Assembly (NCBI GenBank): GCA_013339895.1
Contig: JABACO010000003.1
Span: 1,594,860-1,658,859, forward strand
Direction: 5' to 3'
Length of the DNA stretch: 64,000 bases
Source of the DNA: Ephydatia muelleri
Taxonomy: Eukaryota; Porifera; Demospongiae; Spongillida; Spongillidae
In this document: piece after piece, positions 19,336 through 31,032 of the stretch
Layout: the number at the start of each line of letters is the position of its first letter
Position numbering within the stretch: position 1 is the stretch's first letter
Program-made: the position numbers and the translations under genes
The notes under the pieces: generated by a model
What the model was told of the DNA's origin: nothing
What the model saw: only the letters and a program-made list of their open reading frames with translations
Database searches by the model: none

Positions 19336-21441
19336 CAGTAATGATGCAAAGTACAAGGAGCGTTAAAGCTCATTGTAAACGTAAAGTGGCGTTTCACTTC
19401 AAGCTGCCCAAGGAAGGCCTCGCGCTCAGTCGCATCCTCATCTTAGCGGGTTGCATAAAGCTGGTGTTTCGCCCGGCATGCAAGGTGCCCACACTGACGG
19501 AACAGCTGGTGGCAGCCGTGATGCGGCTGGTGTACGTGGACAAGAAGAGACCGGAGTTTTACTACATACCAATACCACCTGGCCATCCCTACCAGGGCAG
19601 GCAATACATGCAGTATGAGCCGCAGTGGCTACGAGGCACGCCCCTGGGTGACATTCTGGCCAAGGTGGGTTGGAAGATGAAGTGTTTGCATGTCGGGGTA
19701 AGAAGCGACAACTTGAAACAGAAGTTTGAAGCATGGAATAACAAAAGCGAGCTGACGGGACTCGCCACAAGGATGGATTTCCCGCCGGACGAGCGCCCAA
19801 TGGGTAGATCGATCATCATGTCATGTGAGTCAGCGAGAGTGCACGAGACCGAAACAGAACTGTTATTTGTTGATGACCCGAAGATGAAGATAGTGGACCA
19901 ATCGAATAAGCTCTACAGCAAGTACATCACACATTACTTCGATAGCGTGGCGTACCACGATGAACCACTCTTTCTTCAGTTGAAGGAAATCATCAAGCTG
20001 ATTGTTGCAGTGGAGTGGATGAAGAAGACAGGAGTGAAAGTAAATGAGTCATGGATGCAGAATTGTACCAAGAGCCAACGCCCTTCTGCATCAATCCCTG
20101 TCACCAAAACGCCAACATCTGACCATCTCAAGGAGACACTGACATCCATGAAAGAGGAACATCCAATAGTACTTCAGTCACATGAAGCAAGTACTCAGAC
20201 ACATAACAACAGCCCTGTGTCATATCCTGCAAACCCCACAATGGAGGTCACAGACACCAGTGCCTTAGGAACAGTGAAGGGATCTATTAATGACATAATT
20301 GAAACACGGACACTCCAAATCTTCGATGACCATGATCTGCTGTTCCAACACCTCAATCCACAGATGGCTCTGGGGATTAGCTCACTGTCACAAAGGGAAC
20401 TACTGATCCCAGATGTGACCTCATGGAAGGAGCTCTTTGCAGAGACTGTACCTTGGCCCATGCATGTGTGGCATGGAATGGGAGCAGTGTGCACCTTCAC
20501 TGGAGGGGTAACGACCAGGGACATCCCTGTACACCATGCCCCCTCATCAGCCACACCCTCCATCAGCAGGGAGGAAGTACAGATCAGCTCATCAACCTCC
20601 AAACGTACACAGAAGGTATCAAGCAAGGACATACCCAGACCTCCTGTTGTGATGACACCACCACGAGATGTGACTGTTTCACCTGAAGCTCATCCTCCTC
20701 CACCTGATGCTCATTCTCCTCCACCTGATGCTCATTCTCCTCCACCTGATGCTCATCCTCCTCCACCTGATGCTCATTCTCCTCCACCTGATGCTCATTC
20801 TCCTCCACCTGATGATCATTCTCCTACACCTGATGCTCATCCTCCTCCACCTGATGCTCATCCTCCTCCACCTGATGCTCATCCTCCTCCACCTGATGCT
20901 CATCCTCCTCCACCTGATGCTCATCCTCCTCCACCTGATGCTCATCCTCCTCCACCTGATGCGCATCCTCCTCCACCTGATGCTCATCCTCCACCACCTG
21001 ATGCTCATCCTCCTCCTCCTGATGCTCATCCTCCACCACCTAATGCTTATCCTCCTTCACCTGATGCTCATCGTCCACCACCTGATGCTCATCCTCCTCC
21101 ACCTGATGTTCATCCTCCTCCTGATGCTCATCCTCCTCCACCTGATACGCATCCTCCTCCACCTGATGCTCATCCTCCACCACCTGATGCTCATCCTCCT
21201 CCACCTGATGCTCATCCTCCTCCACCTGATGCGCATCCTCCTCCACCTGATGCTCATCCTCCACCACCTGATGCTCATCCTCCTCCTCCTGATGCTCATC
21301 CTCTACCACCTGATGCTTATCCTCCACCTGATGCTCATCTTCCACCACCTGATGCTCATCCTCCTCCACCTGATGTTCATCCTCCTCCACTTGATGATCA
21401 TAATGATCAGAGGTTCACATGGACTGGGTTGCCTGATCCTG
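19336..21441 (+). CDS. large exon: conserved unknown domain plus proline-rich DAHPPPP repeat
   Basis: About 702 residues. A pyrimidine-rich stretch with tandem acceptors (TTTTAGCAG, AG at 19334-19335 and 19337-19338) precedes in-frame ATGs at 19341 and 19344. An upstream ATG at 19257 is also in frame but gives a hydrophobic stretch that looks like intron. The first ~220 residues (FHFKLPKEGL, QWLRGTPLGDILAKVGWKMK, KQKFEAWNN, ELLFVDDPKMKI, HYFDSVAYHDEPLFLQLKEI) form a dense globular region. I recall similar sequences in uncharacterised animal proteins but know no function. A Ser/Thr-rich segment follows, then about 34 DAHPPPP-type heptads. The exon ends at GTAAGC (21442), phase 1, compatible with the ZU5-like exon. 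Confidence 0.65.
20690..21405 (+). repeat. coding 21-bp repeat (D-A-H-P-P-P-P)
   Basis: About 34 tandem in-frame units of 21 bases (core GATGCTCATCCTCCTCCACC) with a few 18-base units and substitutions (DVH, DTH, NAY, DDH). Frame is kept throughout, consistent with selection for an open proline-rich linker. The same motif (PPPPDAHPPP) appears once in the ROCO-death gene. Confidence 0.9.
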
Positions 21442-22500
21442 GTAAGCAGTCCATATAATATTCATGTGTATCCTGTTTCTTCTGTCATGGTGTAAGCTGG
21501 TAATGACTCCCTTTTAATATATATCAGCTTGAAGTAGTTTACCTCTGTGGTCATCCATTTTCTGTCCCAACTGAGCACACAACTCATTGCCATACTACAT
21601 GTAGTTTGAACTGAATAAAGTTTGTTCAGAGTGTTATCCGCTACTCCTGCTGGTGTGGTCTCATTTGGATGATGTACTTAACTGACTTGTAATTTTAAAT
21701 TAATGTAAGTTTGATATCCCTAACATGAGGAGGAACATCATATTGAGTTTTCAATTATTGGTGACCATCATATATCATGGTTTAGCTAGCAACTACACTG
21801 TAGGTAGGGCTTTTCCATGGCACCCTTGTGGGACCTTGTAGTCCTCCCCAATACCACTAGATGTGGGGGAAATGGTACACCAAAGCCTGGTTAATTATCT
21901 ACTTCCACGTGACATTGTGCAAATATCGAGGATTATATTATATGATTCATTGTTGTACAATAAAAAACATGATATCACTATCAGGTTATGAGTTCCCTAC
22001 CACAGCTTGTGTTGTTGCATTTTAGAACCATTCTTTCATTGTTACAAACCAACATTACTCTCATCACTCCTTAAGTACAAATAGCGCGAGGGGTGGTGGC
22101 AGGGGTGAGCTTTAGCAACCCCCCCCCCCCTCCCTCTTCCCAGTACTATGACCTCACTATTATCTAATGAATCAATAATAGCCAGAGGCCTGCATACTTA
22201 ATTATTCCATAAGAATATGTTAAAATCACAGTATTGATCATGCTAAATACAAAGTTTTGGTCACAAAGGCATACTACAGATACCTTCTGCAAAAAGCCAT
22301 GTGATGATTCAGTTTTGTTTCAACTATCACATCGAGCATGATGTTTCGTCCAGTGCAGTGACTGATTGACAAATGTATCAGTGCATTGCCATTTAGTGGC
22401 AACTCAGCCTGGTGGCAACTCAGTTTAAAAACAAATTCTGTGTTTATTACCTAAATGGTATTAAGATCACTGCTTTTAACAACCATGCTATTTGTTTCAG
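21442..22500 (+). other. intron, no gene seen
   Basis: From donor GTAAGC to the acceptor ending TTTGTTTCAG at 22500. Contains a poly-C run near 22120. No coding or repeat feature recognised. Confidence 0.5.
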
Positions 22501-23045
22501 ATAAATGCAAGAGTTTTACCATAATCAATGGACAAGCTGGTGTATTTAATTTAGAGGAATATGGAATGACCATTTCATTTCAAAGTGATAGTTTGCCTCC
22601 AACGATGAAGGAATGTGAGATTCGAATATCAGCAGATTTGACTACGGATATTGCTTTGCCATCTGGTTCACTACTGGTGAGTGGGGTGTATCATATTAAA
22701 ACAAAGCCATTTATTGATCAGCTCAACCAACCAGTTGAAATTTCTATGGAGCATTGTGCTACTGACACTGAGAATCTTTGTTTTGTTGTTGCAAAATGTA
22801 ACGGCCAAAGACAATTTGAATGCATGGAAGGAGGAACATTTGAGATAGATGCCACAACTAGAAGGAAGATTGGAAGAATACGTGTCAGTAGTTTCTCCAC
22901 CTGGGCTACAGCAGCTTGGGAATGGGTCAAAGACAAATGGTTCACATGCAGTATTACATATTGTGGAATAGTTTATTATGAAGATTCTAAATTGAAACGA
23001 ACTGTCCACTTTGTAATCACCAAGGATCTGCAGTTGGCCAAAGAT
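22501..23045 (+). CDS. ZU5-like exon
   Basis: Acceptor TTTGTTTCAG at 22491-22500, phase 1 start matching 21441; donor GTAAGA at 23046, phase 0. About 182 residues. The order FNLEEYGMTISFQSDSLPP, IALPSGSLLVSGVYHIKT, QPVEISMEHC and IRVSSFSTWATA matches the beta-sandwich of ZU5-like domains, with the conserved PV-x-x-x-x-x-HC strand. ZU5 domains occur in UNC5, ankyrins and PIDD next to a death-fold domain, which fits the downstream CARD. The C-terminal part (FVITKDLQLAKDV) starts the next subdomain, continued in the following two exons. Confidence 0.65.
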
Positions 23046-24156
23046 GTAAGAGGTCACTCGCATTCATCATGCATGTTCTTTGACTCCAGCAGATGTGTCC
23101 TTTTTTAATTTTAGTGCATCTCAGTTCTAAACTCTTTGATAAGTACAGTAATTTACTACAATATCATTTATGAATTGTAGTTATTATAAAAATATATATG
23201 GGATTGTTTCTGCGAAAACGGACCCAGCACATGCATTATAAAATTTCCACTAGGCGCAGTGAAATGTATGGCTAATTAAAAATTAAGAGCCTTACAACTC
23301 CATGACAGATACTCCGATTGTCAGTGCAAAAGAAAAATTGTGTAGAGGACAATTCAGATTTCTCGAATATAAATAAATTGAAATCTTGAAAAAACATGGG
23401 TTAGGTCCCTTTCACGCAAATGATCCATATACTTACATTTGCTCAAGGTGTTTTGCCATCAGCTGTTGTTACATGTTTGCACATTGCCTGCAAACAAATT
23501 TTAGCATAATGTAATGATTTCTCTTACGGCAATTGAAACACTGATGCCACTAATTATTGTAGTTAATCTACACACCATTACCGAAGTGATAATTCCATGA
23601 TATTAGAAGTACAAACACTTATTTGGTTTATAAAGACTTATTAAAACAATACTGAGTCTTGTAAACCCATGGATGTTGAAAGACATCAAATTTATTGAAC
23701 ACGTTCAAAGATAATATTGCAAGAACAAGTTATAGTTATTGCTCAATACAGCTCAGCATTGAATCTATCAACAGACTCTATTTTGGCATCACATGCACTT
23801 TAAAATTGTAAACCACTATGTTGATTTTCCACTTGATACATTTTTCTCATTTGTGGACCTAAGCCGAAACACATTTGGACACAATCAAAGTCTTCTACTT
23901 TAAGACAAGGTGATCCTGTTGAGATTTGATGCTAGGCCAGTTTTCAATCACCACACCCATTGCATGAAATATCATCTGCATACAAAGCCAGCAGCACAGG
24001 TTTATTGATATCATTCTTATGCATATCATGTACTAATAACTTGCAATCTCAATCACCTGCAAGATGTAACACTGCACATCATTTTAGAAGAGGCTACTGG
24101 AAAAGGAGAATAGTGCATCAGTACAATTTTGATAAATACATGTTCTTTTCTTTCAG
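23046..24156 (+). other. intron, no gene seen
   Basis: GT-AG intron between the ZU5-like exon and the exon at 24157. AT-rich; nothing recognised. Confidence 0.5.
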
Positions 24157-24297
24157 CTGATCGCAGAACAAAATTCATATATAAAAGAAGGTGGTGACTT
24201 GAGAATTGAGTTTAGTGGGGAAAATAAGATACATTTAGTGCTTCCGACAGGAACAGTTGGGGATGGATGGAAGCTTGTGCCTTTTGCGAATCCTGAG
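24157..24297 (+). CDS. post-ZU5 exon, UPA-like region part 1
   Basis: 47 codons, phase 0 at both ends: LIAEQNSYIKEGGDLRIEF onward to GWKLVPFANPE. The acceptor follows TTCTTTTCTTTCAG. The only donor that keeps the next exon open is GAG|GCAAGT at 24298, a non-canonical but well-known GC-AG donor. A GT donor four bases later would put a stop in the next exon. By position this is probably the UPA-like segment seen between ZU5 and death-fold domains; sequence support is weak. Confidence 0.55.
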
Positions 24298-24446
24298 GCA
24301 AGTGATATTATATATAATTGAAATAGCCATTTGCAGAAAGATAAATATATGCATGCACAATGACATCATGCCATTGATAATTCTCATGTGCTAATGCTCA
24401 TGTGCATGCAACACAGTTATTCATCTGAATGTAACGTTAACCACAG

Positions 24447-24612
24447 ATAACAAAAGAAGAAGTTGATGGATTCGGAAGAACAGATCGCCTTCCTCGATGC
24501 ATTCTTTACTTATATTGGACCAGAGATGATTTAAAACCCACACATCACTTTGAATCGATTCAACTTTGTGGAACCGAGAATCCTTGCTTCATAATGGTGG
24601 AGTGTGTTCTAG
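24447..24612 (+). CDS. post-ZU5 exon, UPA-like region part 2
   Basis: Starts after CCACAG (AG 24445-24446), phase 0, and ends at GTATGG (24613), phase 1. It encodes about 55 residues: ITKEEVDGFGRTDRLPRC, LYLYWTRDDLKP, IQLCGTENPCFIMVECVL. The strand-rich, cysteine-containing pattern continues the preceding exon. No independent function assigned. Confidence 0.55.
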
Positions 24613-25083
24613 GTATGGTTGGATTGCCATTGTGTAGTATACGTATCTGTCTGCATGCATAGATATGCTCTAATATTTGTTGTGATGTTCAGGAAGCACA
24701 TTAATACCCCACCCACATGGCCATCACGTGCTGCACCATGGATTGCAATGTGGATCGCAATGGCAGGGATCTAATCAAAAACGTGTATCGTGTAGTATTC
24801 TACTAGTAGGAGGTGCCACCAGAGAAAGTTTGAAAACATATTTCTTTTTGAAGCATGGGTAGATTTAACATCGGATTTGAGAGGCATGTGAAAATCCTCC
24901 TCCCCCCCCCCAACGTTCTCACCTTTACCTTTCCTAATTAAAACCAACCACAATGTAGAAGTTTTGTTATGACGTGCTTTCTGTGTACACAAATACACGT
25001 ACATGTATGTACACACTGTTTCACTGTGCTTCACATCATTCCTAACTGAATGATCAAACTTGATTAATCTGTTTGGTGTCTGA

Positions 25084-25086
<3 letters not shown>
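24613..25086 (+). other. intron, no gene seen
   Basis: Contains a short poly-C run near 24905. No exon recognised. Confidence 0.4.
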
Positions 25087-25164
<78 letters not shown>

Positions 25165-25264
25165 CTCAGCTCTCTCTCTCTCTCTCTCCATCTCCTCTCT
25201 CTCTCTCCTCTCGTCTCTCTCTCTCGTCCTCTCTCTCTCATCTCTCTCTCTCTCTCTCTCTCCT
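25087..25264 (+). repeat. (CT)n microsatellite forming the polypyrimidine tract of an acceptor
   Basis: About 180 bases of almost pure CT dinucleotide with a few TCC, TCG and CAG interruptions, directly upstream of the candidate acceptor at 25287-25288. Ser-Leu and Arg-Glu ORFs over it are artefacts. Confidence 0.9.
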
Positions 25265-25288
25265 CTGTGTTGGCCATCATGGACCAAG

Positions 25289-25363
25289 AAGAGGAGGTGA
25301 AAGTCCAGCTGGGAGATAACTCCTCTACAGCAGGTGTCCCAACAGAGCCAGTTCCCCATGCAG
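25289..25363 (+). CDS. small acidic linker exon
   Basis: The candidate acceptor is ATGGACCAAG|AA (AG 25287-25288); the donor is CAG|GTATGT at 25364. Both ends are phase 1, so it fits between the exon at 24612 and the CARD exon. It encodes about 25 residues (EEEVKVQLGDNSSTAGVPTE then PVPHAG). The long CT run would serve as polypyrimidine tract. An alternative is that the ATG at 25279 starts a different transcript. Confidence 0.4.
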
Positions 25364-25892
25364 GTATGTTGAGGTCAAATTTCTCACCACCAGGTTGTTT
25401 TGGCTAGATGCTGTGTACCACCATATGCACATAACACATTGGCTCAACCCTCCTCCTCTGTGGTAGCAAGCAGCTTAAAGTGCACGGTGGTAGTGCTTAC
25501 ATACATTTATGCAGCAGTGGTTGGATTACATCATCCCTATGCAGTGATGTACTCAATCACAGCTAAAATGTGTGGGTCTGGGAACGAGATTTATCTGGGG
25601 GCAAAATACAATGTTAGATGTTGATGTTATTCATATTGTGCGTATGGAAGGTATTCTTGCAAAACATTAAAACCTATTACCATGCCAGGGGTACATGAAA
25701 TTACACTTTCTATTTGATGCCTAGAGTCCCAGGTTTGAAAATAGTAAACTTGGCAATCAAACGAAATATTTGTAAACTTTCTGCATTTATTACAACCTTC
25801 TACTTCAGTGCCCCCAAAACATTCAAGTTCACTCACAAGCATCTCTTTCAGCTGCTGCTTCACATCAGTAGCATGCATTACTTTTAATCTTG
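25364..25892 (+). other. intron with fragment of a hairpin MITE family
   Basis: GGATTACATCATCCCTATGC (about 25524) and GGTCTGGGAACGAGAT (about 25575) resemble parts of the foldback element at 59771-59897. Nothing else seen. Confidence 0.4.
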
Positions 25893-28800
25893 TTTATTGT
25901 GTGTTCCTCACCCCATGTACTGGTCTATGGTGTGTTCCTCACCCCATGTACTGGTCTATGGTGTGTTCCTCACCCCATGTACTGGTCTATGGTGTGTTCC
26001 TCACCCCATGTACTGGTCTATGGTGTGTTCCTCACCCCATGTACTGGTCTATGGTGTGTTCCTCACCCCATGTACTGGTCTATGGTGTGTTCCTCACCCC
26101 ATGTACTGGTCTATGGTGTGTTCCTCACACCATGTACTGGTCTATGGTGTGTTCCTCCCCATGTACTGGTCTATGGTGTGTTCCTCACCCCATGTACTGG
26201 TTTATGGTGTGTTCCTCCCCCCATGTACTGGTCTATGGTGTGTTCCTCCCCCCATGTACTGGTCTATGGTGTGTTCCTCCCCATGTAATGGTCTATGGTG
26301 TGTTCCTCACCCCATGTACTGGTCTATGGTGTGTTCCTCACCCCATGTACTGGTCTATGGTGTGTTCCTCACCCCATGTACTGGTCTATGGTGTGTTCCT
26401 CACACCATGTACTGGTCTATGGTGTGTTCCTCCCCATGTACTGGTCTATGGTGTGTTCCTCACCCCATGTACTGGTCTATGGTGTGTTCCTCCCCCCATG
26501 TACTGGTCTATGGTGTGTTCCTCCCCCCATGTACTGGTCTATGGTGTGTTCCTCCCCATGTACTGGTCTATGGTGTGTTCCTCACCCCATGTACTGATCT
26601 ATGGTGTGTTCCTCACCCCATGTACTGGTCTATGGTGTGTTCCTCCCCATGTAATGGTCTATGGTGTGTTCCTCACCCCATGTACTGGTCTATGGTGTGT
26701 TCCTCACCCCATGTACTGGTCTATGGTGTGTTCCTCACCCCATGTACTGGTCTATGGTGTGTTCCTCACACCATGTACTGGTCTATGGTGTGTTCCTCCC
26801 CATGTACTGGTCTATGGTGTGTTCCTCACCCCATGTACTGGTTTATGGTGTGTTCCTCCCCCCATGTACTGGTCTATGGTGTGTTCCTCCCCCCATGTAC
26901 TGGTCTATGGTGTGTTCCTCCCCATGTAATGGTCTATGGTGTGTTCCTCACCCCATGTACTGGTCTATGGTGTGTTCCTCACCCCATGTACTGGTCTATG
27001 GTGTGTTCCTCACCCCATGTACTGGTCTATGGTGTGTTCCTCACACCATGTACTGGTCTATGGTGTGTTCCTCCCCATGTACTGGTCTATGGTGTGTTCC
27101 TCACCCCATGTACTGGTCTATGGTGTGTTCCTCCCCCCATGTACTGGTCTATGGTGTGTTCCTCCCCCCATGTACTGGTCTATGGTGTGTTCCTCCCCAT
27201 GTACTGGTCTATGGTGTGTTCCTCACCCCATGTACTGATCTATGGTGTGTTCCTCACCCCATGTACTGGTCTATGGTGTGTTCCTCCCCATGTAATGGTC
27301 TATGGTGTGTTCCTCACCCCATGTACTGGTCTATGGTGTGTTCCTCACCCCATGTACTGGTCTATGGTGTGTTCCTCACCCCATGTACTGGTCTATGGTG
27401 TGTTCCTCACACCATGTACTGGTCTATGGTGTGTTCCTCCCCATGTACTGGTCTATGGTGTGTTCCTCACCCCATGTACTGGTCTATGGTGTGTTCCTCC
27501 CCCCATGTACTGGTCTATGGTGTGTTCCTCCCCATGTACTGGTCTATGGTGTGTTCCTCACCCCATGTACTGGTCTATGGTGTGTTCCTCACCCCATGTA
27601 CTGGTCTATGGTGTGTTCCTCACCCCATGTTCTGGTCTATGGTGTGTTCCTCCCCATGTACTGGTCTATGGTGTGTTCCTCACCCCATGTACTGGTCTAT
27701 GGTGTGTTCCTCCCCCCATGAACTGGTCTATGGTGTGTTCCTCCCCACGTACTGGTCTATGGTGTGTTCCTCACCCCATGTACTGGTCTATGGTGTGTTC
27801 CTCACCCCATGTACTGGTCTATGGTGTGTTCCTCACCCCATGTACTGGTCTATGGTGTGTTCCTCACCCCATGTACTGGTCTATGGTGTGTTCCTCACCC
27901 CATGTACTGGTCTATGGTGTGTTCCTCACCCCATGTACTGGTCTATGGTATGTTCCTCACACCATGTACTGGTCTATGGTGTGTTCCTCACCCCATGTAC
28001 TGGTCTATGGTGTGTTCCTCACCCCATGTACTGGTCTATGGTGTGTTCCTCATCCCATGTACTGGTCTATGGTGTGTTCCTCCCCATGTACTGGTCTATG
28101 GTGTGTTCCTCACCCCATGTACTGGTCTATGGTGTGTTCCTCCCCCCATGTACTGGTCTATGGTGTGTTCCTCCCCCCATGTACTGGTCTATGGTGTGTT
28201 CCTCACCCCATGTACTGGTCTATGGTGTGTTCCTCCCCATGTAATGGTCTATGGTGTGTTCCTCACCCCATGTACTGGTCTATGGTGTGTTCCTCACCCC
28301 ATGTACTGGTCTATGGTGTGTTCCTCACCCCATGTACTGGTCTATGGTGTGTTCCTCACACCATGTACTGGTCTATGGTGTGTTCCTCCCCATGTACTGG
28401 TCTATGGTGTGTTCCTCACCCCATGTACTGGTCTATGGTGTGTTCCTCACCCCATGTACTGGTCTATGGTGTGTTCCTCACCCCATGTACTGGTCTATGG
28501 TGTGTTCCTCCCCATGTACTGGTCTATGGTGTGTTCCTCACCCCATGTACTGGTCTATGGTGTGTTCCTCCCCCCATGAACTGGTCTATGGTGTGTTCCT
28601 CCCCACGTACTGGTCTATGGTGTGTTCCTCACCCCATGTACTGGTCTATGGTGTGTTCCTCACCTCATGTACTGGTCTATGGTGTGTTCCTCACCCCATG
28701 TACTGGTCTATGGTGTGTTCCTCACCCCATGTACTGGTCTATGGTGTGTTCCTCACCCCATGTACTGGTCTATGGTGTGTTCCTCACCCCATGTACTGGT

Positions 28801-30052
28801 CTATGGTATGTTCCTCACACCATGTACTGGTCTATGGTGTGTTCCTCACCCCATGTACTGGTCTATGGTGTGTTCCTCACCCCATGTACTGGTCTATGGT
28901 GTGTTCCTCATCCCATGTACTGGTCTATGGTGTGTTCCTCCCCATGTACTGGTCTATGGTGTGTTCCTCACCCCATGTACTGGTCTATGGTGTGTTCCTC
29001 CCCCCATGTACTGGTCTATGGTGTGTTCCTCCCCCCATGTACTGGTCTATGGTGTGTTCCTCCCCATGTACTGGTCTATGGTGTGTTCCTCACCCCATGT
29101 ACTGGTCTATGGTGTGTTTCTCACCCCATGTACTGGTCTATGGTGTGTTCCTCACCCCATGTACTGGTCTATGGTGTGTTCTTTACCTCATGTACTGTCT
29201 ATGGTGTGTTCCTCACCCCATGTACTGGTCTATGGTGTGTTCCTCCTATGGTGTGTTCCTCACCCCATGTACATGTCTATGGTGTGTTCCTCACCCCATG
29301 TACTGGTCTCCCCATGTACTGGTCTATGGTGTGTTCCTCCCCCCATGTACTGGTCTATGGTGTGTTCCTCCCCATGTACTGGTCTATGGTGTGTTCCTCA
29401 CCCCATGTACTGGTCTATGGTGTGTTCCTCACCCCATGTACTGGTCTATGGTGTGTTCCTTACCTCATGTACTGTCTATGGTGTGTTCCTCATCCCATGT
29501 ACTGGTCTATGGTGTGTTCCTCCCCATGTACTGGTCTATGGTGTGTTCCTCACCCCATGTACTGGTCTATGGTGTGTTCCTCCCCCCATGTACTGGTCTA
29601 TGGTGTGTTCCTCCCCATGTACTGGTCTATGGTGTGTTCCTCACCCCATGTACTGGTCTATGGTGTGTTCCTCACCCCATGTACTGGTCTATGGTGTGTT
29701 CCTCACCCCATGTACTGGTCTATGGTGTGTTCCTTACCTCATGTACTGTCTATGGTGTGTTCCTCACCCCATGTACTGGTCTATGGTGTGTTCCTCCTAT
29801 GGTGTGTTCCTCACCCCATGTACATGTCTATGGTGTGTTCCTCACCCCATGTACTGGTCTATATATGGTGTGTTCCTCACCCCATGTACTGTCTATGGTG
29901 TGTTCCTCACCCCATGTACTGGTCTATGGTGTGTTCCTCACCCCATGTACTGGTCTATGGTGTGTTCCTCGCCCCATGTACTGGTCTATGGTGTGTTCCT
30001 CACCTCATGAACTGGTCTATGGTGTGTTCCTTACTCCATGTACTGGTCTATT
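25893..30052 (+). repeat. 31-bp satellite array 4 (about 4.2 kb, intronic)
   Basis: About 135 copies of the same 31-bp unit, in the intron just upstream of the CARD exon. Shortened units (TTCCTCCCCATGTACTGG, 28 bp) and a CATGTAATGG variant recur at intervals of about 641 bp. A CATGAACTGG plus CCCCACGTACTGG pair recurs about 855 bp apart (27715, 28570), showing higher-order amplification. All three forward frames are open for long stretches (up to about 1,400 codons), which does not indicate coding. Confidence 0.95.
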
Positions 30053-30062
30053 GTCCACCCAG

Positions 30063-30332
30063 ATCCCTCAAAGGTTCTTCAAGAGAACTATGGCACTCTG
30101 GTGGACAGCATACAAGATGCAGACACCTTAGCTGATCATTTGTATGAAGAGGGTGTGATAGCTGGTAACGTCAGGGAAAAGGTTGAAGGATGTCGTACTG
30201 CAAAGGAGAAGAACAGAGTGTTGATAACAGCTGTACAACAGCAAGTTGGTGTCAATCAAAAGAGCTTTCAATACTTCATTGATGCTCTGAAGATGGATGA
30301 AAGCAATGAGGCAGTTTTGTCTCGTCTGGCAA
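30063..30332 (+). CDS. CARD-domain exon
   Basis: Acceptor GTCCACCCAG (AG 30061-30062), donor GTAAGA at 30333, phase 1 at both ends. About 90 residues: SKVLQENYGTLVDSIQDADT, LADHLYEEGVIAGNVREKVE, NRVLITAVQQQVGVNQKSFQ, YFIDALKMDESNEAVLSRLA. The order L-x-x-x-x-x-L-V, L-x-D-x-L-x-x-x-x-V-I, the RVL-I-T helix and F-x-x-F-I-D-A-L matches the six-helix CARD fold, which recruits caspases or adaptors. It follows the ZU5-like exons in frame, giving a ZU5-CARD architecture. Confidence 0.7.
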
Positions 30333-30652
30333 GTAAGAGACTTAGGTTTGGTAACAAATCCCTCACCGCCATCCCCCCCCCAGGGGGAGGGGAGGAGGAG
30401 GCGAGGGCCAGGGGATGGTGGAGAGGTGTCTCCCTTAGTAATTTTGTATGCTAACTTCAAATGTCCGTGGTTTGGTATGAATCACAGTGAATGGATAGAA
30501 GAGTCCCACGACTATTTGAAGGAATGCAATAGCCTCCAAATGAGAGAAACTTTTTCATCAGGGGCACATGTACAGTTAGGCCACATTGTTTCACCCCTAA
30601 CTGGTAATGGGTGTTGTGTGTGTGAGTGTATGTGTGAGTGCATTTGTGTCAG

Positions 30653-30849
30653 TGGTGTTTGGAGGTTATGAAAACAGCATTCTTGTAGCGTCTTTAAAGT
30701 CGAGTGGTCAGGCACCGCCCTCTTCAAAGGAGCTGAAGGGAGTACTGTCAATTCAGGACGATGATGGGAAGATGGAGGAGGTGGAGGAGGAGGAGGAGGG
30801 TACAAGAGTGGTGGCTGCACGGCAATTTACAGTTGAGACAATTCTGTGA
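30653..30849 (+). CDS. acidic C-terminal exon of the ZU5-CARD gene
   Basis: The acceptor (TTTGTGTCAG, AG 30651-30652) accepts the phase-1 end of the CARD exon. It encodes about 65 residues (VFGGYENSILVASLKSSGQ, then a run of glutamates, then RQFTVETIL) and ends with TGA at 30847-30849. Using ATG 19341 as start, the exons from 19336 to here sum to an exact multiple of three (1,164 residues). An alternative end is read-through of the CARD exon to TAA at 30452-30454. Confidence 0.45.
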
Positions 30850-30896
30850 CATCGTAAACATTGTTTTGTAAAATTTGTTCTGTTCCCAAGGCAACC

Positions 30897-30995
30897 ATGT
30901 CCACTCCTGCTTCTAAGCCACTCCTCCAGCAATCTGGTGACCACTCCAAAGTGAGGCAAAGACATATTGAGAGGATGATTAGTCCAGCTAGCCCA

Positions 30996-31032
<37 letters not shown>

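Noticed and set aside
20679-21390. Minus-strand EEDEHQVE and RWRRMSIR ORFs
   Set aside because: Shadows of the plus-strand DAHPPPP coding repeat, whose 21-bp unit leaves other frames open.
24771-25359. Arg/Glu- and Ser/Leu-rich ORFs
   Set aside because: Direct translation of the (CT)n microsatellite.
25897-30135. A 1,412-codon ORF and other long ORFs across the satellite arrays
   Set aside because: The 31-bp unit has no stop in any forward frame and 31 is 1 modulo 3, so all frames stay open. The peptide cycles MYWSMVCSS / HVLVYGVFL / TGLWCVPH with no domain, and the arrays lie between good splice sites.
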